The notes: generated by a model not told the origin, from the letters alone. A DNA stretch of 43,472 nucleotides from CAILAD01 sp964397085 (GCA_964397085.1 CAYNHH010000001.1:1-43472), one strand, 5' to 3'. Positions 8,271 through 13,610 are shown, counted from the stretch's first letter. Numbers and translations: made by a program.

Positions 8271-8753
8271 TCAGGTCAAAGCAAACGTAGGCACATACAG
8301 CTGGTCAAAGCCTTCGTACACGCGCGGCGGGTCAGCCAACAAAGCATGATGCATGCGCTCCATACTAGTCTGTGGCACCTTGCGATCACGTTTGGCAATC
8401 CGCTCAAGACACACCTCAAGCGGTGTCTGCATCCAGACCCCCTTGATGAAGCCATCAGGCCCCATCACAGAGCGCAAGAACTCCAGTAGCCCAACTCTAT
8501 CGAGCTTCTTGGCATTGGTGGCATCAAAAACCAACACCTTACCATCTTGCAAAGCCTTCTCTGCCCGATCGTAAGCCAGCTTCCAGACCTCCGCGTTCTT
8601 GCTCTGGTCACCAGCATTACCGGTGAGCTCAGCACGAATGTCATCAGGACAGACCACGCACTTGTTCTGTGTGCGAGCCAACTGGTACTTGATGTAGTCA
8701 GACTTGCCAGATGCAGGAATGCCAATCATCACGATTGCACGCATTACCGACAT
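8271..8753 (-). CDS. polynucleotide kinase-like P-loop protein
   Basis: A 160-residue P-loop kinase of the AAA_33/T4 Pnkp group. It shows Walker A GIPASGKS at residues 11-18, the DDIR motif at 37-40 (equivalent to the catalytic Asp-Asp-x-Arg of T4 polynucleotide kinase), and a lid/base region with KRDRKVP, MERM and a PPRVYEGFD end typical of 5'-OH polynucleotide kinases. It lacks phosphatase and ligase domains. The ATG at 8753 is preceded by AAGGAGAAAC. Codon use is more GC-rich than in neighbouring core genes. A role as RNA 5'-kinase is inferred from family motifs; other small-molecule kinases share this fold. It is the last minus-strand gene after the hammerhead RNA and tmRNA. Confidence 0.75.
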   Translation of the reverse strand: MSVMRAIVMIGIPASGKSDYIKYQLARTQNKCVVCPDDIRAELTGNAGDQSKNAEVWKLAYDRAEKALQDGKVLVFDATNAKKLDRVGLLEFLRSVMGPDGFIKGVWMQTPLEVCLERIAKRDRKVPQTSMERMHHALLADPPRVYEGFDQLYVPTFALT

Positions 8754-8784
8754 GTTTCTCCTTGGTTGTGAGGTGCGAATGGGT

Positions 8785-8801
8785 TTGATCAACTTGATCA
8801 A
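8785..8801. promoter_or_regulatory. tandem TTGATCAA palindromes in the kinase leader
   Basis: Two copies of the self-complementary octamer TTGATCAA are separated by one base, downstream of a TATTGT -10 box (8811-8816, preceded by TGC) and upstream of the kinase start. This is an operator-like arrangement; the factor is unknown. Confidence 0.4.
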
Positions 8802-8810
8802 CGACGTACT

Positions 8811-8816
8811 ACAATA
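8811..8816 (-). promoter_or_regulatory. extended -10 box for the kinase gene
   Basis: On the minus strand the sequence reads TATGCTATTGT, an extended -10 of the same form as other promoters here (TATGCTAATAT, TATGCTATTAT). The -35 region is poor. Confidence 0.5.
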
Positions 8817-8820
8817 GCAT

Positions 8821-8848
8821 AACTTCTTGAAAAAGAGAAGTTTTTTTT
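8821..8848 (+). terminator. plus-strand terminator-like hairpin
   Basis: AACTTCT and AGAAGTT form a 7-bp stem with an 8-base loop, followed by eight T on the plus strand. No plus-strand gene precedes it. It may block antisense transcription into the tmRNA region, or be incidental to the kinase promoter that overlaps it. Confidence 0.5.
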
Positions 8849-8934
8849 ACTTTCCCGAACAGAATCGATTCATTCGAATAAACTCTGGTCGGGCCCCGAC
8901 CTACCGGTAAAGATAGGTCAGAGCAGTGGTGAGA

Positions 8935-9066
8935 CTAACGATGACGCCAAGTAGGCACCACCCCAGCCTCCTCGAGCTCTTCGTCAGACATACACCCGAT
9001 GAAGATCATGACAACGAACATTGCGATCAGCACAATCAGTGCTGCTACAACAAAAACGATTGCCAT
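8935..9066 (-). CDS. 43-residue single-span membrane peptide
   Basis: Residues 2-26 (from MAIVFVVAALIV to MIFIGC) form one hydrophobic helix, followed by an acidic/polar tail SDEELEEAGVVPTWRHR. I chose the ATG at 9066 because a GGGGG ribosome binding site lies 5 bases upstream and the longer frame runs into tmRNA. The binding site sits in the loop of a hairpin (ATGAAC/GTTCAT plus CCAT/ATGG) whose 3' arm contains the start codon, so initiation may be controlled by folding. It lies 70 bases after the tmRNA 3' end and upstream of the kinase gene on the same strand. I do not recognise the family. Confidence 0.6.
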   Translation of the reverse strand: MAIVFVVAALIVLIAMFVVMIFIGCMSDEELEEAGVVPTWRHR

Positions 9067-9135
9067 ATGAACCCCCAGTTCATATATGGATTTGGATGGT
9101 CTCCTGTCTACCCTCTCGAGTAGAAAGGAAAAAAG

Positions 9136-9480
9136 TGGAGCTGGAGGGAATCGAACCCTCGTCCAGTGCATCGTCACAATACTCGCTACAACCATTCCCA
9201 AATTTCGGCTTTATGGCCACCTTGGAGTTGGGTCTCCGCACCATCTAGTCTTTGCTAGAAGTCAGGCTGTCTTTGCAGCTCGTCATTAGTCTTTCCTAAA
9301 GTCAGTCTCTGCTCCTGTTGCCGAGCTGCAGAGTCGAGGCTCCGAATCTGGATAAATCCTTTTCAAACCGTTGTCTTTTCAGGCGGCGGTTTAGGTAATG
9401 GCCCTGTTTAACGTGTCTGAGCCATCAATACACGGGTTGCAAATACTGCTTTGGGAACACTGTCGAAACCGATCAGCCCC
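9136..9480 (-). ncRNA. ssrA: transfer-messenger RNA (tmRNA)
   Basis: tmRNA rescues stalled ribosomes by trans-translation with SmpB. The 5' end GGGGCTGATCGGTTTCGACAG pairs with the 3' CAGCTCC, and the TPsi arm contains GAGGGTTCGATTCCCTC. P2 is TTCCCAAA with TTTGGGAA. Pseudoknot PK1 is visible: stem CGTGT/ACACG (9430-9434, 9412-9416) and a 7-bp loop helix between 9421-9427 and 9396-9402. No CCA is encoded; the 3' end is a discriminator A. The tag frame is not obvious: after PK1 one frame reads Ala-Ala-stop, another Pro-Pro-Glu-Lys-Thr-Thr-Val-stop, and none ends like the usual ALAA tag. The 5' end is set by the -10 box at 9488-9493. Confidence 0.95.
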
Positions 9481-9487
9481 TGCTTAG

Positions 9488-9493
9488 ATTCTA
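9488..9493 (-). promoter_or_regulatory. -10 box of tmRNA
   Basis: TAGAAT ends 7 bases before the first G of tmRNA, the correct distance for +1. The -35 is unclear; TTGCTA lies at a 19-base spacing. Confidence 0.6.
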
Positions 9494-9548
9494 GAGTCTA
9501 GATGTTAGACGCTAGCAAAATCCAAAAAGGGACCAACCAAGTTCCTAC

Positions 9549-9574
9549 AAAAAAATCCAAATTTATATTTGGAT
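9549..9574 (-). terminator. intrinsic terminator of the structured RNA
   Basis: A perfect 8-bp stem ATCCAAAT/ATTTGGAT with a 4-base loop is followed by seven T on the minus strand. It separates the upstream RNA from the tmRNA promoter. Confidence 0.85.
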
Positions 9575-10367
9575 ACATACACTGTTTAAAGTACTCTGAG
9601 CTTTTTTAGAAGATTTTTGATTTAGTCTCAGCATGAATTCTCAATAAAATTAAGAACTCGTGTTGAGACCCTCCGAGACCCCAACGAATTGGTGCCTCGA
9701 AAGGCAATGAGTGTTTGCTTGATGGTTTACTGGCTTACGCCACCAAGCCTTGTTTTAGTTGTAAGCAAGGTACAGGAGTACTCCACTCCAAAACTCTCGG
9801 ACGACACATACACGCTGTTCACACATCCTAAGATGTGGCCAGGCCGCCACTATTTGCAATCACACCAAGCGGCGCTCTATCTTGACCTTACTCAAGAGAG
9901 CGGCCAGCAAGGTGTGATTGTCGAGCTTAGTGATCCCATTGTAGGAAGCTTGGCGTTTCACGGCCGAGCTCACAGGGGAAGGTATCACTTATTTCACCGC
10001 TAGGGTCCCCCAATGCGCATTGTATACTCACCCTCTCGGGTCACCTGTTGATGTCACCTTGTGGTGTCACCCCGTTCGATGTATGGGTTTGTACTCCCAT
10101 CAAGCGCGCTACTCTGATTTCTCCCTACCCCCGCACCAGCATTATTAGGTGCAGCACTTATTTCGCCCGACCTAAGCCGTTTCCATAAGTGTCTGGTGTG
10201 CTCACCAGAAGGTCTTTCGCGGTTGCGATTTCGTTACAGTATGCCTGCGTGCATCGGCCCGAGCGTATCGGGTAGCGCGTACGGCTTACAGTCCCCCTGT
10301 AACAAGGTTCCTCGTTTCGGTCGTGCCTACTCCTGAAGAAACCTTTCTAACTTGTCTGAAAGCCGTA

Positions 10368-10477
10368 GCTTTCGAATAAAAACCAGAGATAATATCGACT
10401 TTAAGAAATGAAGAGATTGTATAAAATATGTGTACTCTATTATTTCAAAGGAAAATGTCTAGTCTTTATTCGAAAGC
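10368..10477. repeat. 13-bp inverted repeat around an AT-rich core
   Basis: GCTTTCGAATAAA (10368-10380) and its exact reverse complement (10465-10477) flank 84 AT-rich bases. Similarity extends outward: each copy is preceded by a small hairpin of the form AAAGCC-NNN-GGCTTT. The core could hold divergent promoters, or the repeats could pair in the RNA. Confidence 0.5.
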
Positions 10478-10625
10478 CAAAGGCTTTATATATAAGGTTC
10501 AAATGATGTGCCTGTGCACAACTGCCCGCCCACATGTATAGCTATTCACCAATCTGCCCAAAAATATTTAAATATGTGGCACTGGTAATTTGCTAGTTGC
10601 GAGCAAGGCAACTGTGTACAGATTT

Positions 10626-10677
10626 CAAGTTTCGCTCTTTCAGAGCTCATCAGTACTGGTAGTAACCAGTAGACTTG
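10626..10677 (-). ncRNA. type III hammerhead ribozyme
   Basis: All core elements of the hammerhead consensus are present in order on the minus strand. Stem III is CAAGT (10677-10673) with ACTTG (10630-10626). The cleavage triplet is GTC, with the scissile bond after C10672. Stem I is TACTGG/CCAGTA with loop TTACTA. The core CTGATGA (10653-10647) follows, then stem II GCTC/GAGC with loop TGAAA, then GAA (10633-10631) and A15.1. Every pair is Watson-Crick, and stem III is the open stem. Cleavage would leave a 2',3'-cyclic phosphate on the upstream RNA and a 5'-OH on the downstream RNA. A GUAA-capped hairpin (CCC-T-GGGA-GUAA-UCCC-GGG) lies immediately upstream. Confidence 0.93.
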
Positions 10678-10927
10678 CACCCCGGGATTACTCCCAGGGC
10701 TTACTAACTTCCTCGCAATGAGGCACAACACCAAGTTAGTCGGTGTGCTCTATTTGGTAATCGCCGAGCTGGCGGGTGGCGGTATTGTCACGACTCCTAG
10801 AAGCCGGCTAATTTACGTCTTGGTGCTAGACGTCAGAATTCTGTTGCTAGGCTCTGATAGGCTTTTGAAAGCCTGCCCCTGTATTGATGCAGCGCGGGCT
10901 ACTAACGGGCCAATACACCCGGAATTT
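10678..10927 (-). ncRNA. structured RNA segment between the 77-codon ORF and the hammerhead
   Basis: The 250 bases after the ORF stop contain several perfect hairpins: AGGCTT-TCAA-AAGCCT, ACGTCT-AGCACCA-AGACGT, an 8-bp stem ACTAACTT/AAGTTAGT enclosing CCTC-ATTGC-GAGG, and the GUAA-capped hairpin adjoining the ribozyme. Hammerhead cleavage would make this the 3' UTR of the ORF's mRNA. No tRNA fold fits. Confidence 0.45.
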
Positions 10928-11161
10928 TTACCTGTTCACCAGGGCCATCTCGCGGAAGATCCGCTGGTTGGCTTCTGCGAGCCTTTCACTCGCCTCAGAC
11001 TCCCTTTGCTCGAGCGACTTGAACGGGTCGATCCCGTTCTCCACGCACCAGCAGAAGTCCTCGTAGTCCATCTCTTCGACGGGCACAAGAGCGGACATGA
11101 CATGGGGCATTTCATTGGTGATCATACCAAACATACTTAATACACTCAGTAAGACCACCAA
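10928..11161 (-). CDS. small exported or membrane protein, unknown
   Basis: 77 residues: a hydrophobic N-terminus (residues 1-14) followed by an acidic DYEDFCWCVENGIDPF segment and a charged, helix-prone tail (SLEQRESEASERLAEANQR). The frame opens with TTG at 11161; an in-frame ATG follows at residue 10. Neither has a strong ribosome binding site, so the start is uncertain. A very strong promoter (11227-11255) lies upstream and a hammerhead ribozyme downstream in the same transcript. I recognise no family. It could be a real small protein or a chance frame in a longer RNA. Confidence 0.45.
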   Translation of the reverse strand: MVVLLSVLSMFGMITNEMPHVMSALVPVEEMDYEDFCWCVENGIDPFKSLEQRESEASERLAEANQRIFREMALVNR

Positions 11162-11226
11162 ATATGCCCTGCTCTTTTATAACGTACAAATGCTCTTTGT
11201 TAGAACAACTCAAGCATCGAAAAGTA

Positions 11227-11255
11227 GTATAGCAAACTTTAAATAAAATGTCAAT
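11227..11255 (-). promoter_or_regulatory. strong promoter of the hammerhead transcription unit
   Basis: TTGACA, 17-base spacer ending TTTGC, TATACT: near-consensus with an extended -10. It reads toward the 77-codon ORF, the hammerhead and the structured RNA. Confidence 0.85.
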
Positions 11256-11357
11256 ACTTTTATACACTTTATTTACAATTATGTACACTAACAGATATAA
11301 AATAGGAATATTTTATGTCATACTTTATAAATATATCGAGATAATACAGCAATGTAT

Positions 11358-11387
11358 AAAAATACCCCCTTCATGACAAAAGGGGGT
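11358..11387 (-). terminator. terminator overlapping the end of the 112-residue gene
   Basis: ACCCCCTT/AAGGGGGT with an 8-base loop, followed by ATTTTT on the minus strand. The stop codon of the gene lies within the hairpin. Confidence 0.85.
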
Positions 11388-11709
11388 TGAAATACTTAGC
11401 AAACAATTCTTGAGGCAAGTACTGCTCAATGCAAAGCATGCAGGTGAACAGATCTTGAATCGAATCCTTGTAGTACTGCTTGGTACGTACATTTTCTTGC
11501 CATAGCTGTCTTGCTATACGAACATGCTCAACGAGTCCACTCATAAATGCAAAGACAACATCTTCATTTGATAGGTCGAGATTAAGACGATCTATCTCAT
11601 CCTTCACAGGCTTACGGTAGCGATCTACCATATGCAATGGATTTGCGATAAGACCATCTCGTCTGGTTTGCTCAAGAAAATCAGTGATCATGCACCATTG
11701 TGGCTCCAT
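11371..11709 (-). CDS. conserved-looking small protein, unknown
   Basis: 112 residues, soluble and mostly helical, beginning MEPQWCMITDFLEQTRRDG, with a run HVRIARQLWQENVRTKQYYKDS and a Cys pair in LFTCMLCIEQ. The ATG at 11709 follows AAAGAG at 5 bases and lies 37 bases after a good promoter (11747-11775). The frame is open further upstream to 11847, but that part covers the terminator of the preceding gene and is not coding. I do not recognise the family. Confidence 0.6.
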   Translation of the reverse strand: MEPQWCMITDFLEQTRRDGLIANPLHMVDRYRKPVKDEIDRLNLDLSNEDVVFAFMSGLVEHVRIARQLWQENVRTKQYYKDSIQDLFTCMLCIEQYLPQELFAKYFNPLLS

Positions 11710-11746
11710 ATCAGCTCTTTCTGGTAGGTGCGGATAAATCTGGCAT

Positions 11747-11775
11747 AGTATATCTGGAAATGCACAATTAGTCAA
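11747..11775 (-). promoter_or_regulatory. sigma-70 promoter of the 112-residue gene
   Basis: TTGACT, 17-base spacer, TATACT, reading toward the start at 11709. Confidence 0.75.
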
Positions 11776-11804
11776 GGTTAAGAGTATTGCGCATAATAGA
11801 AATA

Positions 11805-11836
11805 CCCCGGTTCCGCTCGTGAGAGCAGAACCGGGG
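11805..11836 (-). terminator. GC-rich hairpin after the 92-residue gene
   Basis: CCCCGGTTC/GAACCGGGG with an inner GCTC/GAGC helix and a GTGA/TCAC loop. The T-tract is short (TATTTC), so termination may be partial. Confidence 0.6.
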
Positions 11837-11863
11837 CAGACAAACATTACTCATTCCTGAGAA

Positions 11864-12142
11864 TTAGCTCACTTTCGCGAGACTTACCTCATTTCGAGGT
11901 GGTACCTTGTCAGGACAGTGCAAAGCATCACTTTGCGAAGACTCATAACTTACTGAAATATGCTGTCGTCGCGGCTCTCTGTTGACAGCCAACTTCTCAA
12001 GCAGACTCCAGATGAAACCAGTAACGTGATTGACAGCGATTGCTGTACCTGTTGCCACACTGATCTCAATCTTGTCGAAGAGTACATTTACATCGAAGTC
12101 CTTCGATGCTTTTGCTGCACTCTTGACTGCGTTTGATAACAA
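11864..12142 (-). CDS. small protein of unknown function with long leader
   Basis: 92 residues from a TTG start at 12142, supported by GAGGAG five bases upstream. The first ~55 residues look like a helical/beta domain (SNAVKSAAKASKDFDVNVLFDKIEISVATGTAIAVNHVTGFIWSLLEKL in outline) and the rest is polar and probably disordered. No family is recognised. The mRNA begins ~260 bases upstream at a consensus promoter, and its leader contains two four-codon ORFs, several perfect hairpins and a potential pseudoknot next to the binding site, so expression is probably controlled after transcription starts. Confidence 0.55.
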   Translation of the reverse strand: MLSNAVKSAAKASKDFDVNVLFDKIEISVATGTAIAVNHVTGFIWSLLEKLAVNREPRRQHISVSYESSQSDALHCPDKVPPRNEVSLAKVS

Positions 12143-12242
12143 AGGATCTCCTCTGTCAGGTTTTTGCGAGTGAAGACTTTTTGGCTTCGTCGGGTGTCTT
12201 CTGGCTTCCCGACCTTCTTAGGTGCCGGATGAACGGCACTCT

Positions 12243-12257
12243 TTAGATTCCACCCAT
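12243..12257 (-). CDS. micro-ORF 2 in the leader (M-G-G-I)
   Basis: ATG GGT GGA ATC TAA, eight bases after AAGGAG. It encodes Met-Gly-Gly-Ile, one residue different from the first micro-ORF. The start codon lies in a hairpin loop. Confidence 0.35.
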   Translation of the reverse strand: MGGI

Positions 12258-12352
12258 GGTGGTTACTCCTTCGAGCGCACTGCTGCGTCTGCATGTCTTG
12301 AGACCCTCTCAAGACACCTCACATCGCCCCTAGAGGGGCGAACGGATGGATT

Positions 12353-12367
12353 TCAAATCCCATCCAT
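12353..12367 (-). CDS. micro-ORF 1 in the leader (M-D-G-I)
   Basis: ATG GAT GGG ATT TGA, seven bases after a perfect AAGGAGG Shine-Dalgarno sequence, about 35 bases from the expected transcription start. Its codons pair with the following AATCCATCC to form a hairpin. Confidence 0.4.
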   Translation of the reverse strand: MDGI

Positions 12368-12408
12368 AACACCACCTCCTTAGGGACGTGTGAGTGCAGT
12401 ACGATTAG

Positions 12409-12437
12409 ATAATAGCATAACTACAAATATTTGTCAA
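12409..12437 (-). promoter_or_regulatory. strong promoter of the micro-ORF leader
   Basis: TTGACA, 17-base spacer ending TTATGC, TATTAT: a near-consensus promoter with extended -10. Confidence 0.85.
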
Positions 12438-12460
12438 CGTTTATTAACAGATATATATAG

Positions 12461-13222
12461 TTATTTCTTTCTGTTCTTCCATGCAAGTTCAAATAGTTGT
12501 CGCAAAGCTTTGGCAATATCTTTACTCTCAATAATAATCCCTACAGAATCTTTCCCTCTGTAAGAAAGAAATGTTACTCCATCATCATACAGATTTATAT
12601 CTGCCTCCACTTCTTCTGGTAAGCGATAGGTTTCACGTAGATCTGTTCTACTAGTAGGAAGTTCACCATCAGCAAATGAATATATTACTTTACTAGCAAT
12701 TTTTTTCTTCATTCTACTCTTTGGATTAGTAACAAGAATATCGGGGATTATTTTCTTAACTTCATCTACATTCGTCATAGAATATACGACTGTGTTTGCT
12801 TTTGCCTTCCGACGAAAATATCCGTGAGCCGTGGGTGCTCCATCTTCACCTTTGTAAAAACGAACCACAGGAGCATCATCGCTGTCAGTAGACCGTGACA
12901 TTTCATTCAATCCAGGTAGTAAGCTCTTGAGCTCGTCTTTTTTGGCACTTAGTGCCTTTGCTTGAGCTTCTAGATAGCGATCTATAGCCGCAGGTGGCTC
13001 AGCCACAAAAACTGTTTTTTTACCTTGTGTAGATTCACTGACCAGGCCCATATTGGCGAGTTCGTCTAAAATAACGTACGCCGTGGCACGATTAATGTCA
13101 GCTTGCTCGGCAATTTTTTGTACCGCACTAGGGCCCAAAAACAATGCCGCTACATAGACTTTGGCTTGCTTGTCGGTGAATCCTACAGATTGCAGCTTGG
13201 CTGCGAGTTCTACTATTTGCAT
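12461..13222 (-). CDS. TrmB-family transcriptional regulator
   Basis: 253 residues. The N-terminal winged helix (residues ~5-70: GFTDKQAKVYVAALFLG, then INRATAYVILDELANMGLV) is the TrmB-type HTH, followed by a helical linker and a C-terminal ligand/dimer domain starting near PVVRFYKGEDG. It is a paralogue of the regulator at 24049-24804; both share the FYKG/FFQG segment, a FADGELP or PEAFAMP-type region and the ending. The -10 box TAGAAT ends 6 bases before the ATG, so the mRNA is probably leaderless. A perfect dyad (13233-13248) fills the spacer, which suggests autorepression. The ligand is unknown. Confidence 0.85.
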   Translation of the reverse strand: MQIVELAAKLQSVGFTDKQAKVYVAALFLGPSAVQKIAEQADINRATAYVILDELANMGLVSESTQGKKTVFVAEPPAAIDRYLEAQAKALSAKKDELKSLLPGLNEMSRSTDSDDAPVVRFYKGEDGAPTAHGYFRRKAKANTVVYSMTNVDEVKKIIPDILVTNPKSRMKKKIASKVIYSFADGELPTSRTDLRETYRLPEEVEADINLYDDGVTFLSYRGKDSVGIIIESKDIAKALRQLFELAWKNRKK

Positions 13223-13228
13223 AAGCGT

Positions 13229-13257
13229 ATTCTAGCACAGCAGTGCTATGTTGTCAA
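13229..13257 (-). promoter_or_regulatory. promoter with embedded operator, TrmB-like gene
   Basis: TTGACA, 17-base spacer, TAGAAT. The dyad TAGCAC-AGCA-GTGCTA at 13233-13248 overlaps the spacer and the first base pairs of the -10, a position suited to repression. Confidence 0.8.
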
Positions 13258-13268
13258 TATCTTTCAAC

Positions 13269-13317
13269 AAAAAATGCGCCTCTGCAATTACTACCGGGGT
13301 AGTAAAAGCAAAGACGC
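13269..13317 (-). terminator. strong terminator after the ZAS-peptide gene
   Basis: A two-part stem (GCGTCTTTGC/GCAGAGGCGC and TTACTACC/GGTAGTAA) is followed by six T on the minus strand. Confidence 0.85.
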
Positions 13318-13520
13318 TAGTTATGCTGTGAAGAAGCAAATTCTGCAATTTTGTTTCTGCAAAACTCACAGGTGAGCACATGGGCCTTTTGCGCTTCTTC
13401 TGACTCCAAAGAGTCAAAAAAATCTGCAAGGAATGCCTCTGGGACAACGAAGCCACAACCTGCGGTAGGCTGAGCTACAAAGGGTACATCAATCGACTCG
13501 TCATGTGCCTCACTAGGCAT
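13317..13520 (-). CDS. small protein with ZAS-like zinc motif
   Basis: 67 residues. The C-terminal half carries HVLTCEFC, matching the Hx3Cx2C pattern of zinc-containing anti-sigma (ZAS) domains, preceded by a predicted helix (PEAFLADFFDSLESEEAQKA) and an upstream Cys at GCGF that could be the fourth ligand. No membrane segment follows, unlike classical anti-sigma factors. It is a monocistronic gene with a strong promoter (13570-13598), AAAGGAGGTGA before the ATG, and its own terminator. A role in binding a sigma factor or another regulator is only suggested by the motif. Confidence 0.65.
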   Translation of the reverse strand: MPSEAHDESIDVPFVAQPTAGCGFVVPEAFLADFFDSLESEEAQKAHVLTCEFCRNKIAEFASSQHN

Positions 13521-13569
13521 ACGTACTCACCTCCTTTAGAAGTAAGCTAGAGAACTATGAGCACAAGAG

Positions 13570-13598
13570 ATTGTAGTATACAAATAGAGTTTTGTCAA
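13570..13598 (-). promoter_or_regulatory. promoter of the ZAS-peptide gene
   Basis: TTGACA, 17-base spacer, TACAAT, overlapping the end of the upstream gene. Confidence 0.8.
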
Positions 13599-13610
13599 TA
13601 TATGCACAGA

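Larger units (their letters stand above)
9549..10671 (-). ncRNA. candidate large structured non-coding RNA downstream of the hammerhead
   Basis: About 1.1 kb with no credible ORF lies between the hammerhead cleavage site and the terminator at 9549-9574. It is GC-richer than its flanks and dense in perfect hairpins. Examples are a long one at 9857-9920 (10-bp CAATCACACC/GGTGTGATTG enclosing GGC/GCC, GCTCT/AGAGC and CTTGA/TCAAG), TTACAG/CTGTAA, CCCGA/TCGGG, TCTGGTG/CACCAGA, GCACC/GGTGC and GAAAGC-TACG-GCTTTC. Loops of GNRA and UNCG type (GAGA, UUCG, UACG) appear when read on the minus strand, which supports that orientation. RNase P signatures such as GAGGAAAGTC are absent. I cannot assign it to a known class. 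Whether it is one molecule, or partly made from an internal promoter near 10400-10460, is unknown. Confidence 0.55.
12143..12402 (-). promoter_or_regulatory. structured 5' leader with two micro-ORFs
   Basis: In transcript order: micro-ORF 1 in an AAGGAGG context, a hairpin around its stop, CGCCCCT/AGGGGCG, GTCTTGAGA/TCTCAAGAC (9 bp), micro-ORF 2 after AAGGAG with its ATG in the triloop of CCACC/GGTGG, GTGCCG/CGGCAC, then interleaved helices GTCGGG/CCCGAC and GAAGAC/GTCTTC that form an H-type pseudoknot before the gene's ribosome binding site. Confidence 0.6.

Noticed and set aside
9689..10003. 104-codon plus-strand ORF inside the structured RNA region
   Set aside because: TTG start, no ribosome binding site, no recognisable motif, and it spans long perfect hairpins (9857-9920) better explained by minus-strand RNA structure.
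10001..10390. RNase P RNA
   Set aside because: Size and structure looked suitable, but the universally conserved segments (GAGGAAAGTC and its P4 partner, ACAGAA) are absent on both strands.
10546..10734. Minus-strand ORF across the hammerhead
   Set aside because: It merely reads through the ribozyme and adjoining hairpins; no start signal or plausible protein features.
10678..10740. Possible tRNA just upstream of the hammerhead
   Set aside because: GGTGCAAGTC resembles part of a T-loop, but no cloverleaf forms; the helices are ACTAACTT/AAGTTAGT and a GUAA hairpin, and the bases belong to ribozyme stem III.
10690..10740. Twister-like ribozyme (AAGCCC near GGGAG)
   Set aside because: The short motifs occur, but the required internal loops and pseudoknot pairs cannot be drawn.
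11710..11847. N-terminal extension of the 112-residue gene
   Set aside because: It would translate through the preceding terminator and the gene's own promoter.
12088..12312. 74-codon minus-strand ORF in the leader of the 92-residue gene
   Set aside because: It overlaps hairpins, micro-ORF 2 and the true gene's start, and has a strongly basic random-looking composition.
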